This document shows, one piece after another, positions 6,383 to 11,981 of a DNA stretch of 12,083 nt. The stretch's first letter is position 1. Each line of letters starts with the position of its first letter. The position numbers and the translations under genes were made by a program. A model generated the notes under the pieces. That model had not been told where the DNA came from. It saw only the letters and a program-made list of their open reading frames with translations, and did no database searches. Where the stretch lies: assembly GCA_001817755.1 (NCBI GenBank), contig MHIY01000001.1, forward strand, positions 17,313-29,395, given 5' to 3'. The stretch is from Candidatus Colwellbacteria bacterium RIFCSPLOWO2_01_FULL_48_10. GTDB taxonomy: Bacteria; Patescibacteriota; Minisyncoccia; UBA6257; Colwellbacteraceae.

Positions 6383-6402
6383 ATTCTTGAGAATTTGAGA
6401 AT
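6383..6402. repeat. tandem 8-mer upstream of the nusA promoter
   Basis: TTGAGAAT occurs twice head to tail (6387-6394, 6395-6402), and the first copy forms ATTCT-TG-AGAAT (6383-6394). It lies about 45-65 bp upstream of the -35 box at 6339. This is a plausible protein-binding site, but short and AT-rich. Confidence 0.3.
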
Positions 6403-6424
6403 AAAGTCGGTGAAAACAGACCGG

Positions 6425-6446
6425 AAAAGGCTGGTTATGACTAGCC
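6425..6446 (-). terminator. possible terminator after the membrane-protein gene
   Basis: On the minus strand, 12 nt past the stop codon, GGCT...AGCC (4 bp, extended by two further pairs after a mismatch) is followed by TTTT at 6428-6425. The stem is weak but the placement is right for ending the transcript of the proline-rich membrane protein. Confidence 0.4.
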
Positions 6447-6458
6447 AAGGAAGTGGTA

Positions 6459-7514
6459 TTAGAAACCTAGCTGTTTTGCCGCCTCTTTCATGCCGGTGAA
6501 TGAAGTCGAGAGAAGTATGTATGTCTTCTCGTCGAGCTTTATCGTGGCGAGATTGAACGACGCGCCAACTTTCGTGTATTGCAGATACCTGATTGACTGC
6601 ACGTTGGCCGAGAATTTTGCGCCTTCTTTGAAGGCCGTTGCTTTGGGAGCGCCTGGGTCATCGAGATAGAAAACCTTGGGCGATCTTTCCATCTCAGCCA
6701 ATAATTGGCTGATGTTTGCGCCCATGCTGACCTCCATAACATAACCGGGCCAAACTCCATCCTTATCCTTGTAGAAAAAACTGGTGAAGTCTTTTTCGAT
6801 CGGCCAGATGGATGCCGCGAGAACAGGCAGCATGGCCGTGAGAAACTGATCTGCAGAGGCATCGCCTTCGGAGGTAACGAGCGCAAACTCCTTCAATGCT
6901 GGAATTTTGGTCTCGGCTGCAGCAAGCGCTTTAACACCAACTTTCAGATTGTCGGGGCCAATAGCAGTAATGTTTACGTCAGCAGAAAGAACACCGGACT
7001 GCGCTGGGAAAAGACTCCTGTGCTCGAAAGGTGGCGGGGGCGGCGGTAGTTCGACAACTTCTTCGACTGGAGTGGGTTCGATTGATTCAACAAAGGGCGG
7101 GGGTGGCGGGGGCGGAGATAAAGGCGCGGGTTTCTTTAAAACTAAGAAGTAGACAGCCGCGGCAGCGACGGCGATGACCACAACTGCGCCGGCACTTATT
7201 GCAACCATCTTTATATGATGCCTACGCGCTTCATCGCCCGATGGAGACGGCACGGCGGCTGCATCCTTGGGTTGGAAAACAGGCTCGTTGCCCAAAAGAT
7301 CTTTGGGGCGGAATGTTTGCGTTCGGGGCTCAAGGCCGCCCGAAGACTCGAGTAAAGAAACGTCTTCGGTCATGGTCCTGATGCCGACCTGGGACTCGGT
7401 CGAGGGAGGAAACGGAACTTCTGCTTGCGGTGGAACTGACGGAATGCCCTGGTCACCCTGAGGCGGCACAGGAAGATTTTCGGGAACTTGATTCGGAAAA
7501 TTATTATCTGGCAT
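6459..7514 (-). CDS. proline-rich single-pass membrane protein, function unknown
   Basis: The 351-aa protein has a cytoplasmic Pro-rich N-terminus (1-100, many PxxP and VPP units), charged residues (EARRHHIK) just before one membrane helix (about 102-126, VAISAGAVVVIAVAAAAVYF), then a linker with runs of seven (134-140) and six (157-162) prolines, and a C-terminal extracytoplasmic domain of about 185 residues that I cannot assign. No signal-peptidase site is evident, so the helix is probably a signal anchor. Poly-proline runs usually require elongation factor P. I chose ATG 7514 over the upstream in-frame TTG (7532) because an extended -10 box lies between them. The gene has its own promoter and a weak terminator, so it is likely monocistronic although it sits between pnp and nusA. 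Confidence 0.8.
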   Translation of the reverse strand: MPDNNFPNQVPENLPVPPQGDQGIPSVPPQAEVPFPPSTESQVGIRTMTEDVSLLESSGGLEPRTQTFRPKDLLGNEPVFQPKDAAAVPSPSGDEARRHHIKMVAISAGAVVVIAVAAAAVYFLVLKKPAPLSPPPPPPPFVESIEPTPVEEVVELPPPPPPFEHRSLFPAQSGVLSADVNITAIGPDNLKVGVKALAAAETKIPALKEFALVTSEGDASADQFLTAMLPVLAASIWPIEKDFTSFFYKDKDGVWPGYVMEVSMGANISQLLAEMERSPKVFYLDDPGAPKATAFKEGAKFSANVQSIRYLQYTKVGASFNLATIKLDEKTYILLSTSFTGMKEAAKQLGF

Positions 7515-7520
7515 GGAATA

Positions 7521-7549
7521 ATTATAGCACAATGTGCATCGCTCGATAA
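7521..7549 (-). promoter_or_regulatory. extended -10 promoter of the membrane-protein gene
   Basis: On the minus strand TGC-TATAAT (7529-7521) is a perfect extended -10 element; the -35 position (7549-7544, TTATCG) matches poorly. The ATG at 7514 begins 7 nt after the -10 box, so the transcript is predicted to be leaderless. Confidence 0.6.
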
Positions 7550-7604
7550 CGACATAGCTCCTCTTTTCGCAAAGTTGAGTTTCTGCACTAATAAGCTATC
7601 GAGC
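7541..7604. repeat. inverted repeat between pnp and the membrane-protein gene
   Basis: GCTCGATA (7541-7548) and TATCGAGC (7597-7604) are a perfect 8-bp inverted repeat spanning the short gap after pnp; an overlapping alternative pair is ATAGCT (7554-7559) with AGCTAT (7594-7599). No U-tract follows, so it is not a clear terminator. Its left arm overlaps the -35 region of the 7521-7549 promoter. Confidence 0.3.
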
Positions 7605-7610
7605 TGGCTG

Positions 7611-9728
7611 TTAAGCCTTGGGAAGCTGTTTCAAAGAAAGCCCAATCTTGCCGTTGTCGATTTTTACAATCTTGGCTTTGACGACATCGCCGAGCTTAAC
7701 CACGTCGTCAACCTTTTTAACGAAACCTTCGCGGAGCTCGGAGACATGGATCATGCCGTCATGTCCGCCGAATTCGACAATCGCGCCGAAGTCTAAAAGC
7801 TTTACCACCTTGCCTTCGATTATTTCTCCGATCTGGTACTCCTTTAGGATTGCGTTTATCTGGGCCACAGCCGCCTCGGCCTGCTCTACCTTCATGGCTG
7901 TTACAAAAACCCGACCGTCTTCTTCGATGTCGATGGAAGTGGCGCCAGTCATCTCGATGATGCCGTTAATTATCTTGCCGCCGGTGCCAATGACCTCGCC
8001 AATACGGGTCGGGTCGATGGCAATGGTGAGTATCCTTGGAGCATAACGCGACAGTTCCGGCCGGGGGGCAGAAAGCGTTTTGTTGGTAAAGTCTAATATG
8101 TGGAGGCGCGCTTTCTCGGCATCGGCGAAAGCGGCTTCGAGTATCTCGACGGTTACGCCATAGAGCTTCACATCCATCTGGATAGCGGTTACGCCGTCTT
8201 TAGTGCCGGCAACTTTAAAATCCATGTCGCCATAGTGGTCTTCTAGTCCCTGGATGTCAGTCAGCACCTTATAGGTCGGCGAGTCAGACATCAGAGTTTC
8301 TTCGTCAACGATGAGGCCCATAGCTATGCCGGCAGCCGGGGACTTTAGCGGCACTCCCGCATCCATAAGACTGAGGCTTGTCGCGCAAACTGTCGCCATC
8401 GACGATGAGCCATTCGAAGAGAGTATTTCAGAAACAACTCTTACGGTATATGGGAAGACGTCGGATTTCGGTACAAGCGGCAGAATTGCTTTTTCGGCCA
8501 AGGCGCCATGGCCGATATCGCGCCTGGCCGGGCCGCGGAAAGGACCGGTTTCGCCGACGGAAAAGGCCGGGAAATTGTAATGAAGCATAAACTTTTTCTT
8601 GCCCGAGAACTCGATGGTCTCGACGACCTGTTCGGAACCGGGAGAAGCCAGGGTAGTTACCGCCAACGCCTGGGTCTGTCCCCTTATGAAAAGGGCCGAA
8701 CCATGGGTGCGCGGCAGAAGGGCAACTTCAGCATGCAGTTCGCGAACTTCGCCAAGTTTGCGGCCGTCCGGACGGCGCTCTTTGGTCAACACCTCGCGGT
8801 GCAAGAGTTTGTCCAGCTCTTCTCCGTAAATAGCCTGCGCGTCCTTTACATCCTGTGCGATAAATTCATTCGCCTTGAGATGCGCGGCGAGTTCGTCGCC
8901 CAGCTGACGGTAGGCCGACTTATCGGCGCTGAAAACCGCTCCCTCGATCCGTCCGCCTAAAAATTCCTTAACTGCGGACACGAGCTTCTCCGCGGGCTTG
9001 CGGAATTCGAAAACATCTTTAGGTTTGCCGATGGAACCGATGATGCCTTCCTGAAAAGTAACGATCTTGTCGAATTCGGCTATGGCCTCGCGGTATGCGG
9101 AAACAATGTTTTTCTTTTCGGCCTCGTAACCAGAAAGCTCAACCATGCTAATGCGGCCCTTGGGACCGGCAACAAAAGTATCAAACTCAAGCTTGTCGTG
9201 GTTTTCTTTAATGAAACTGTTCTTAGGGTTCATGTAAATTTTCGCGTCGCCCTTCAGTTTGGCGATGCGGAGTCCGGCTACCGGGCCATTCCACGGGATA
9301 TTCGAAATGGCCAGAACGACTGATGCAGTCACGACAGAAACAAAATCCGGGTCGTTCTCATCGTCGTAGGACAAAACGGTCGAAACAACCTGTATGCCCC
9401 TCCGTATTCGGCTGTCGAAAAGCGGGCGAATAATACGGTCGATGAGGCGGCCCGAAAGAATCGAGCTCTCCGGCGCGCGGCCTTCGCGGCGCACATAGCG
9501 ACTACCCAATATCTTTCCGCCCGCGTAAAACTTCTCCTCATAATCAACCGAGAGCGGCATATAGTCGACTTCGCGGTCTTTGCGGTCCATGACGGCGGTA
9601 ACCAAAACTGCCGTGCCTCCATAAGTGCCGATCGCAGCGGCGTTTGTCTGAGAGGCAATCTTCGATACTTCGATCTTAAGCTCTTCTCCGCCGACGTTAG
9701 TGGTAAATATTTTTCTGTCTAAATTCAT
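7611..9728 (-). CDS. pnp: polyribonucleotide nucleotidyltransferase (PNPase)
   Basis: PNPase is a trimeric 3'-5' phosphorolytic exoribonuclease of mRNA decay. At 705 aa it has the full bacterial layout: first RNase PH domain (about 1-215), helical linker, second RNase PH domain (about 315-545), KH (about 560-625, with IGTGGK at 580-585) and S1 (about 634-702, GEIIEGKVVKLLDFGAIVEF). Catalytic features are intact: FRGPARRDIGHG (397-408), SSNGSSSMATVC (437-448) and LEDHYGDMDFK (495-505), giving D497, D503 and K505 as counterparts of E. coli D486, D492 and K494. The ATG at 9728 lies 14 nt after the NYN gene stop with no Shine-Dalgarno (AAAACACACATG). It is the last gene of the rpsO-NYN-pnp unit. 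Confidence 0.98.
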   Translation of the reverse strand: MNLDRKIFTTNVGGEELKIEVSKIASQTNAAAIGTYGGTAVLVTAVMDRKDREVDYMPLSVDYEEKFYAGGKILGSRYVRREGRAPESSILSGRLIDRIIRPLFDSRIRRGIQVVSTVLSYDDENDPDFVSVVTASVVLAISNIPWNGPVAGLRIAKLKGDAKIYMNPKNSFIKENHDKLEFDTFVAGPKGRISMVELSGYEAEKKNIVSAYREAIAEFDKIVTFQEGIIGSIGKPKDVFEFRKPAEKLVSAVKEFLGGRIEGAVFSADKSAYRQLGDELAAHLKANEFIAQDVKDAQAIYGEELDKLLHREVLTKERRPDGRKLGEVRELHAEVALLPRTHGSALFIRGQTQALAVTTLASPGSEQVVETIEFSGKKKFMLHYNFPAFSVGETGPFRGPARRDIGHGALAEKAILPLVPKSDVFPYTVRVVSEILSSNGSSSMATVCATSLSLMDAGVPLKSPAAGIAMGLIVDEETLMSDSPTYKVLTDIQGLEDHYGDMDFKVAGTKDGVTAIQMDVKLYGVTVEILEAAFADAEKARLHILDFTNKTLSAPRPELSRYAPRILTIAIDPTRIGEVIGTGGKIINGIIEMTGATSIDIEEDGRVFVTAMKVEQAEAAVAQINAILKEYQIGEIIEGKVVKLLDFGAIVEFGGHDGMIHVSELREGFVKKVDDVVKLGDVVKAKIVKIDNGKIGLSLKQLPKA

Positions 9729-9742
9729 GTGTGTTTTATTTT

Positions 9743-10282
9743 TTATTGATGTCTACGCGCGACCGGTTTTCTAAGCGATTTGAAGACCAGTCTGGGGTTA
9801 TTGTCCAGGTCGACGAACCGGTCGGTGGTCTCGCGAAGCCGCGCGGAACAGGTTCTCGAAAAGGCGGCTACCTCAACTCCCCGTCCAAGCCCAACCTGCA
9901 AATATTCCACGAGCGGCACAAAGTCGCCGTCGCCGGTAACGAGTATGATCACGTCCAGAGCGGGCGCCATGCGTATGGCATCAACCGCCATCCCTACATC
10001 CCAGTCGGCTTTTTTAGCGCCACTTGAGAAAATCTGAATATCCTTGATGCGAAGCTCGATGCCAACCTTGCCGAGAGCTTCGAAAAAGCTGTCTTCGCCT
10101 GTTTCGGGGTCGGACTTAACGACATAGCCAAGCGCACGGACAAGTCTGCGGTCGCCGATTAGCGTCTTCATTAGCTCGCCGTAATTGACGCGCCCGCCAT
10201 AGAGATTTTTAGCCGAGTGGTATAGATTTTGGATATCGATAAAAATTCCGATTCTCTGTTCTTTGTTAGGTACGATAGACAT
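9743..10282 (-). CDS. NYN-domain (LabA/PIN-like) putative ribonuclease
   Basis: The 179-aa protein is a nearly bare NYN domain, a PIN-like fold that in characterised relatives acts as a metal-dependent RNase. Acidic signature residues are in place: D16 and N19 in IGIFIDIQNLYHSAK, D93/D95 in KKADWDVGMAVDAI with D101, and D118/D120 in LVTGDGDFVPLVEYL. The basic tail (ending KSLRKPVARRHQ) might aid RNA binding. The first in-frame ATG is 10282; the open frame reaches a TTG at 10315 but those 11 codons lie in ATTCGCATTATT repeats. It sits between rpsO and pnp, 14 nt before pnp, and is probably cotranscribed with both, consistent with a role in RNA processing or turnover. Substrate unknown. A weak extended -10 (TGC-TATCAT, 10314-10306) could give it its own start. 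Confidence 0.88.
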   Translation of the reverse strand: MSIVPNKEQRIGIFIDIQNLYHSAKNLYGGRVNYGELMKTLIGDRRLVRALGYVVKSDPETGEDSFFEALGKVGIELRIKDIQIFSSGAKKADWDVGMAVDAIRMAPALDVIILVTGDGDFVPLVEYLQVGLGRGVEVAAFSRTCSARLRETTDRFVDLDNNPRLVFKSLRKPVARRHQ

Positions 10283-10294
10283 AGGAGTGTTCGC

Positions 10295-10391
10295 TAATAA
10301 TGCGAATGATAGCAAATAATACGAATGAATGCGATGCGCGTCTTATCTATTCGCATTATTGAAATGTGATTAGCGTTATTCGCGATTACTC
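10295..10391 (-). repeat. GAAT-type repeats and inverted repeat between rpsO and the NYN gene
   Basis: In + strand notation ATTCGCATTATT lies at 10349-10360, its exact reverse complement at 10296-10307, and a one-mismatch reverse copy at 10315-10326. On the transcript 10360-10349 can pair with 10326-10315 (12 bp, one G-U) or with 10307-10296 (12 bp perfect). GCGATTACTC (10382-10391) overlaps the first base of the rpsO stop codon, as it abuts the stop in the nusA-ppa gap. The stem could mark an RNA processing site between rpsO and the downstream genes; it lacks a U-tract. Confidence 0.55.
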
Positions 10392-10657
10392 TACTTTTTA
10401 AGTCCGAGCTTCTTCACCAAAGAACCGTGCCTCTTTGGAGAATTGGTCATAAGGTAGCTTAAAAGCTTGCGCCGTTTTGAAACCATACCAATAAGACCGC
10501 GCCTAGAATGGTTATCTTTTGGATGGCCTTTCAGATGGGAGGTCAGCTCTTCAATCCGCTTAGAGATAACGGCCACCTGCACATCAGCCGAACCAGTGTC
10601 TTTATCGTGAACCTGAACCTCTTTTATCACTTTTGCTTTAGTTCGAGTACTAATCAT
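10391..10657 (-). CDS. rpsO: 30S ribosomal protein S15
   Basis: S15 is a primary binder of 16S rRNA in the platform of the small subunit. The 88-aa sequence carries the family core: DTGSADVQVAVISKRIEELT, then HPKDNHSRRGLIGMVSKRRK and LLSYL, ending KKLGLKK. Start choice: an in-frame ATG at 10666 lies inside the -10 box (TACAAT) of a consensus promoter, so the true start must be ATG 10657, giving MISTRTKAKV and the usual 88-89 aa. With this start the mRNA is leaderless or nearly so. In E. coli rpsO also precedes pnp; here a NYN gene lies between them. Confidence 0.96.
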   Translation of the reverse strand: MISTRTKAKVIKEVQVHDKDTGSADVQVAVISKRIEELTSHLKGHPKDNHSRRGLIGMVSKRRKLLSYLMTNSPKRHGSLVKKLGLKK

Positions 10658-10664
10658 AGACGCC

Positions 10665-10693
10665 ATTGTAATTTAAATCAGGTTTTTTGTCAA
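10665..10693 (-). promoter_or_regulatory. consensus promoter of rpsO
   Basis: On the minus strand a perfect TTGACA (10693-10688), a 17-bp spacer and TACAAT (10670-10665, 5 of 6). Transcription would start 7-8 nt after the -10 box at 10658/10657, which is the rpsO ATG. It is the best promoter in the window and should drive rpsO, the NYN gene and pnp. Confidence 0.8.
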
Positions 10694-10713
10694 AAATGTT
10701 GTAGATACGCTTA

Positions 10714-10935
10714 ACGAATAGCGCATACGAATAAAGGTTCCATGGGGCAGAACCCCGTGGTATTCGTGGAGCCCCGCTTAGCGGGCCAACCACTCGCGCT
10801 AGAAGCGCGAGGGATTTACCCCGTGGCAAAGCTTTACGGGGTTCAACCTTTGTTACGACGTCGCTCAGAGGGAATGTAAATGAGTATATTTCCATTCCCC
10901 ATCCTCGCTTGTCGTAATAAATTCGTATCATTCGT
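10714..10935. repeat. multi-hairpin intergenic element with GAAT-tract ends
   Basis: The gap of about 370 bp between the divergent rpsO and recombinase genes has no convincing gene but is dense in structure. An outer stem AAAGGTT (10733-10739) / AACCTTT (10845-10851) encloses four hairpins: 10740-10760 (8 bp, GGGG-CAGAA-CCCC core), 10766-10793 (GTGG...CCAC around CCCGC-TTA-GCGGG), 10793-10811 (CTCGCGCT-AGA-AGCGCGAG) and 10818-10842 (ACCCCGT / ACGGGGT). A further hairpin follows at 10853-10917. ATACGAAT (10725-10732) and ATTCGTAT (10921-10928) are 8-bp inverted ends, each with another ACGAAT/ATTCGT copy outside. It lies between two outward-facing promoters, so neither should transcribe it. A MITE- or REP-like element is the best guess; a structured RNA is the alternative. 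Confidence 0.6.
10853..10917. repeat. long hairpin at the right side of the intergenic element
   Basis: TTACGAC (10853-10859) pairs with GTCGTAA (10911-10917), and inside it GGGAATG (10870-10876) pairs with CATTCCC (10893-10899), extended by AAAT (10878-10881) with ATTT (10888-10891). The two perfect 7-bp stems share the same axis, so this is a deliberate-looking 65-nt hairpin distinct from the multi-stem part. Confidence 0.55.
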
Positions 10936-10968
10936 AGTCATTAGTATATTAGTATCGTTGCTGTGTCG

Positions 10969-10974
10969 TATAAT
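10969..10974 (+). promoter_or_regulatory. -10 box of the recombinase gene
   Basis: A perfect TATAAT; no good -35 box is found 16-18 bp upstream (AT-rich GTATATTAGT stretch). Transcription would start near 10981, the second base of the hairpin at 10980-11022, leaving a leader of about 50 nt before the ATG at 11030. Confidence 0.4.
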
Positions 10975-10979
10975 ATATT

Positions 10980-11022
10980 AAGATCTTATTCAACACAGCT
11001 TCGCTATGTCGCATAAGATCTT
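10980..11022 (+). promoter_or_regulatory. palindromic hairpin in the recombinase leader
   Basis: AAGATCTTAT (10980-10989) pairs with ATAAGATCTT (11013-11022), 10 bp. Inside, ACACAGC (10993-10999) pairs with GCTATGT (11003-11009) with one mismatch around a TTC loop. Because AAGATCTT is itself a palindrome, AAGATCTTAT is also a direct repeat (10980-10989 and 11015-11024), 35 bp apart. It could be an RNA structure limiting recombinase translation, or a protein-binding site on DNA. Confidence 0.45.
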
Positions 11023-11029
11023 ATCTACC

Positions 11030-11929
11030 ATGGCTGATATTAATACAATTATTAAGGACTATCTGGACTATCTCGCGATCGAGAAAAACCGCTCGCCGAA
11101 GACTGTCGCTAACTACCGCCGCTATCTGGATCGATTCGCAAACTCGAGCAAGCTCGAAAAAGTAAGCGATCTGACTGAAAATGCGATTCGCGAGTTCCGA
11201 ATTACGCTCGCGCGCGCTGCGCCGGAAATAAAAAAAGTTACCCAAGCATATTATGTGATCGTGATACGGAGCTTTTTGAAATATCTCGCCAAGCGCGATT
11301 TTAAGGTTGTCTCGGCCGACAAGATAGAACTCCCTAAAATACCTCAGAGGCAAATACAGATCGTGGAATATGGCGACTTGGAGCGGCTTCTCGCGGTCAA
11401 GAAAGCGAAGGACGTAAGGGCGTTGCGCGACCGAGCCATGATTCATACTCTTTTTTCGACCGGTCTTCGAGTATCTGAGATGTGCAGCCTAGACCGCGAC
11501 GTAAACCTAACCCGCGGAGAGATAACTATACGCGGCAAAGGCGGAAAACTGCGCGTCGTTTTTCTTTCGCCGGAAACAATCGAAGCAATCAAGGACTATC
11601 TGGAAAAGCGCGGCGATATCGAGCGGGCTCTATTTATAAGTCTAAGCAAGGACAAAAACCCGAAGGCTATCGGACGCATAACAACCCGAAGCGTGGAACG
11701 GATCATCCACCAAGCCGCCGCGGAAGCGGGCATTCCACGCAAAGTTACCCCGCATACGCTTCGCCACCAATTCGCGACCGACTTACTCGTTAACGGCGCC
11801 GATCTGCGGTCTGTTCAAGAACTCTTAGGCCACAGCAGTATCTCGACAACACAAATTTATACCCACCTTACGAACAAGGAATTAAAAGAGGTACACAGAG
11901 CCTTCCACGGCAAGAGGAGAAAAGAGTAA
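11030..11929 (+). CDS. xer: Xer-type tyrosine recombinase
   Basis: The 299-aa enzyme has the two-domain layout of XerC/XerD: N-terminal SAM-like core-binding domain (about 1-95, with YLAIEKNRSPKTVANYRRYL) and C-terminal catalytic domain. All catalytic residues are present: R147 in FSTGLRVSE, K173 in GKGGKLR, H242 and R245 in TPHTLRHQFA, H268 in LLGHSS, and nucleophile Y277 in QIYTHL. Xer enzymes resolve chromosome dimers at dif; XerC versus XerD cannot be decided here. The length and full N-terminal domain fit Xer better than a phage integrase. ATG 11030 is preferred to ATG 11006, because the latter lies inside the leader hairpin. It stands alone on the + strand, flanked by structured repeats on both sides, so a mobile-element integrase remains possible. 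No Shine-Dalgarno. Confidence 0.93.
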   Translation: MADINTIIKDYLDYLAIEKNRSPKTVANYRRYLDRFANSSKLEKVSDLTENAIREFRITLARAAPEIKKVTQAYYVIVIRSFLKYLAKRDFKVVSADKIELPKIPQRQIQIVEYGDLERLLAVKKAKDVRALRDRAMIHTLFSTGLRVSEMCSLDRDVNLTRGEITIRGKGGKLRVVFLSPETIEAIKDYLEKRGDIERALFISLSKDKNPKAIGRITTRSVERIIHQAAAEAGIPRKVTPHTLRHQFATDLLVNGADLRSVQELLGHSSISTTQIYTHLTNKELKEVHRAFHGKRRKE

Positions 11930-11957
11930 GTGGGCTCTGCCCCGAAGGACCTTTATT
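11930..11957 (-). repeat. diverged inverted copy of the intergenic-element arm
   Basis: Read on the minus strand, 11957-11932 matches + strand 10730-10755 at 21 of 26 positions without gaps: AATAAAGGT, five variable bases, GGGGCAGA, one base, CCC. It starts directly after the recombinase stop codon and includes a small GGGC-TCT-GCCC hairpin. The two copies face each other across the recombinase gene. The remaining gap to 11981 shows nothing further. Confidence 0.5.
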
Positions 11958-11981
11958 TAAAAACTTACCTAGGAAACACTT

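Noticed and set aside
7370..7588. 72-codon minus-strand frame with GAGGAGCTATG inside it
   Set aside because: It overlaps the membrane-protein gene in another frame and crosses that gene's promoter; the Shine-Dalgarno-like GAGGAG is not matched by a plausible protein.
9731..10027. + strand frames opposite the NYN gene
   Set aside because: Shadow frames; the minus strand carries the recognisable NYN domain.
10658..10666. rpsO start at ATG 10666
   Set aside because: This ATG overlaps the -10 hexamer of a consensus promoter, so it would lie upstream of the transcript start.
10650..10931. 93-codon minus-strand open frame upstream of rpsO
   Set aside because: It runs through the whole multi-hairpin element and the rpsO promoter, and its residues (for example PRGKSLALLARVVGPLSG) are translations of hairpin arms. 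It is a by-product of GC-rich repeats, not a gene.
10840..10960. CRISPR array or tRNA in the structured intergenic region
   Set aside because: Repeats are short, degenerate and not regularly spaced by unique spacers, and no tRNA cloverleaf signature (T-arm GGTTC with matching acceptor stem) could be completed despite the GTTC motifs.
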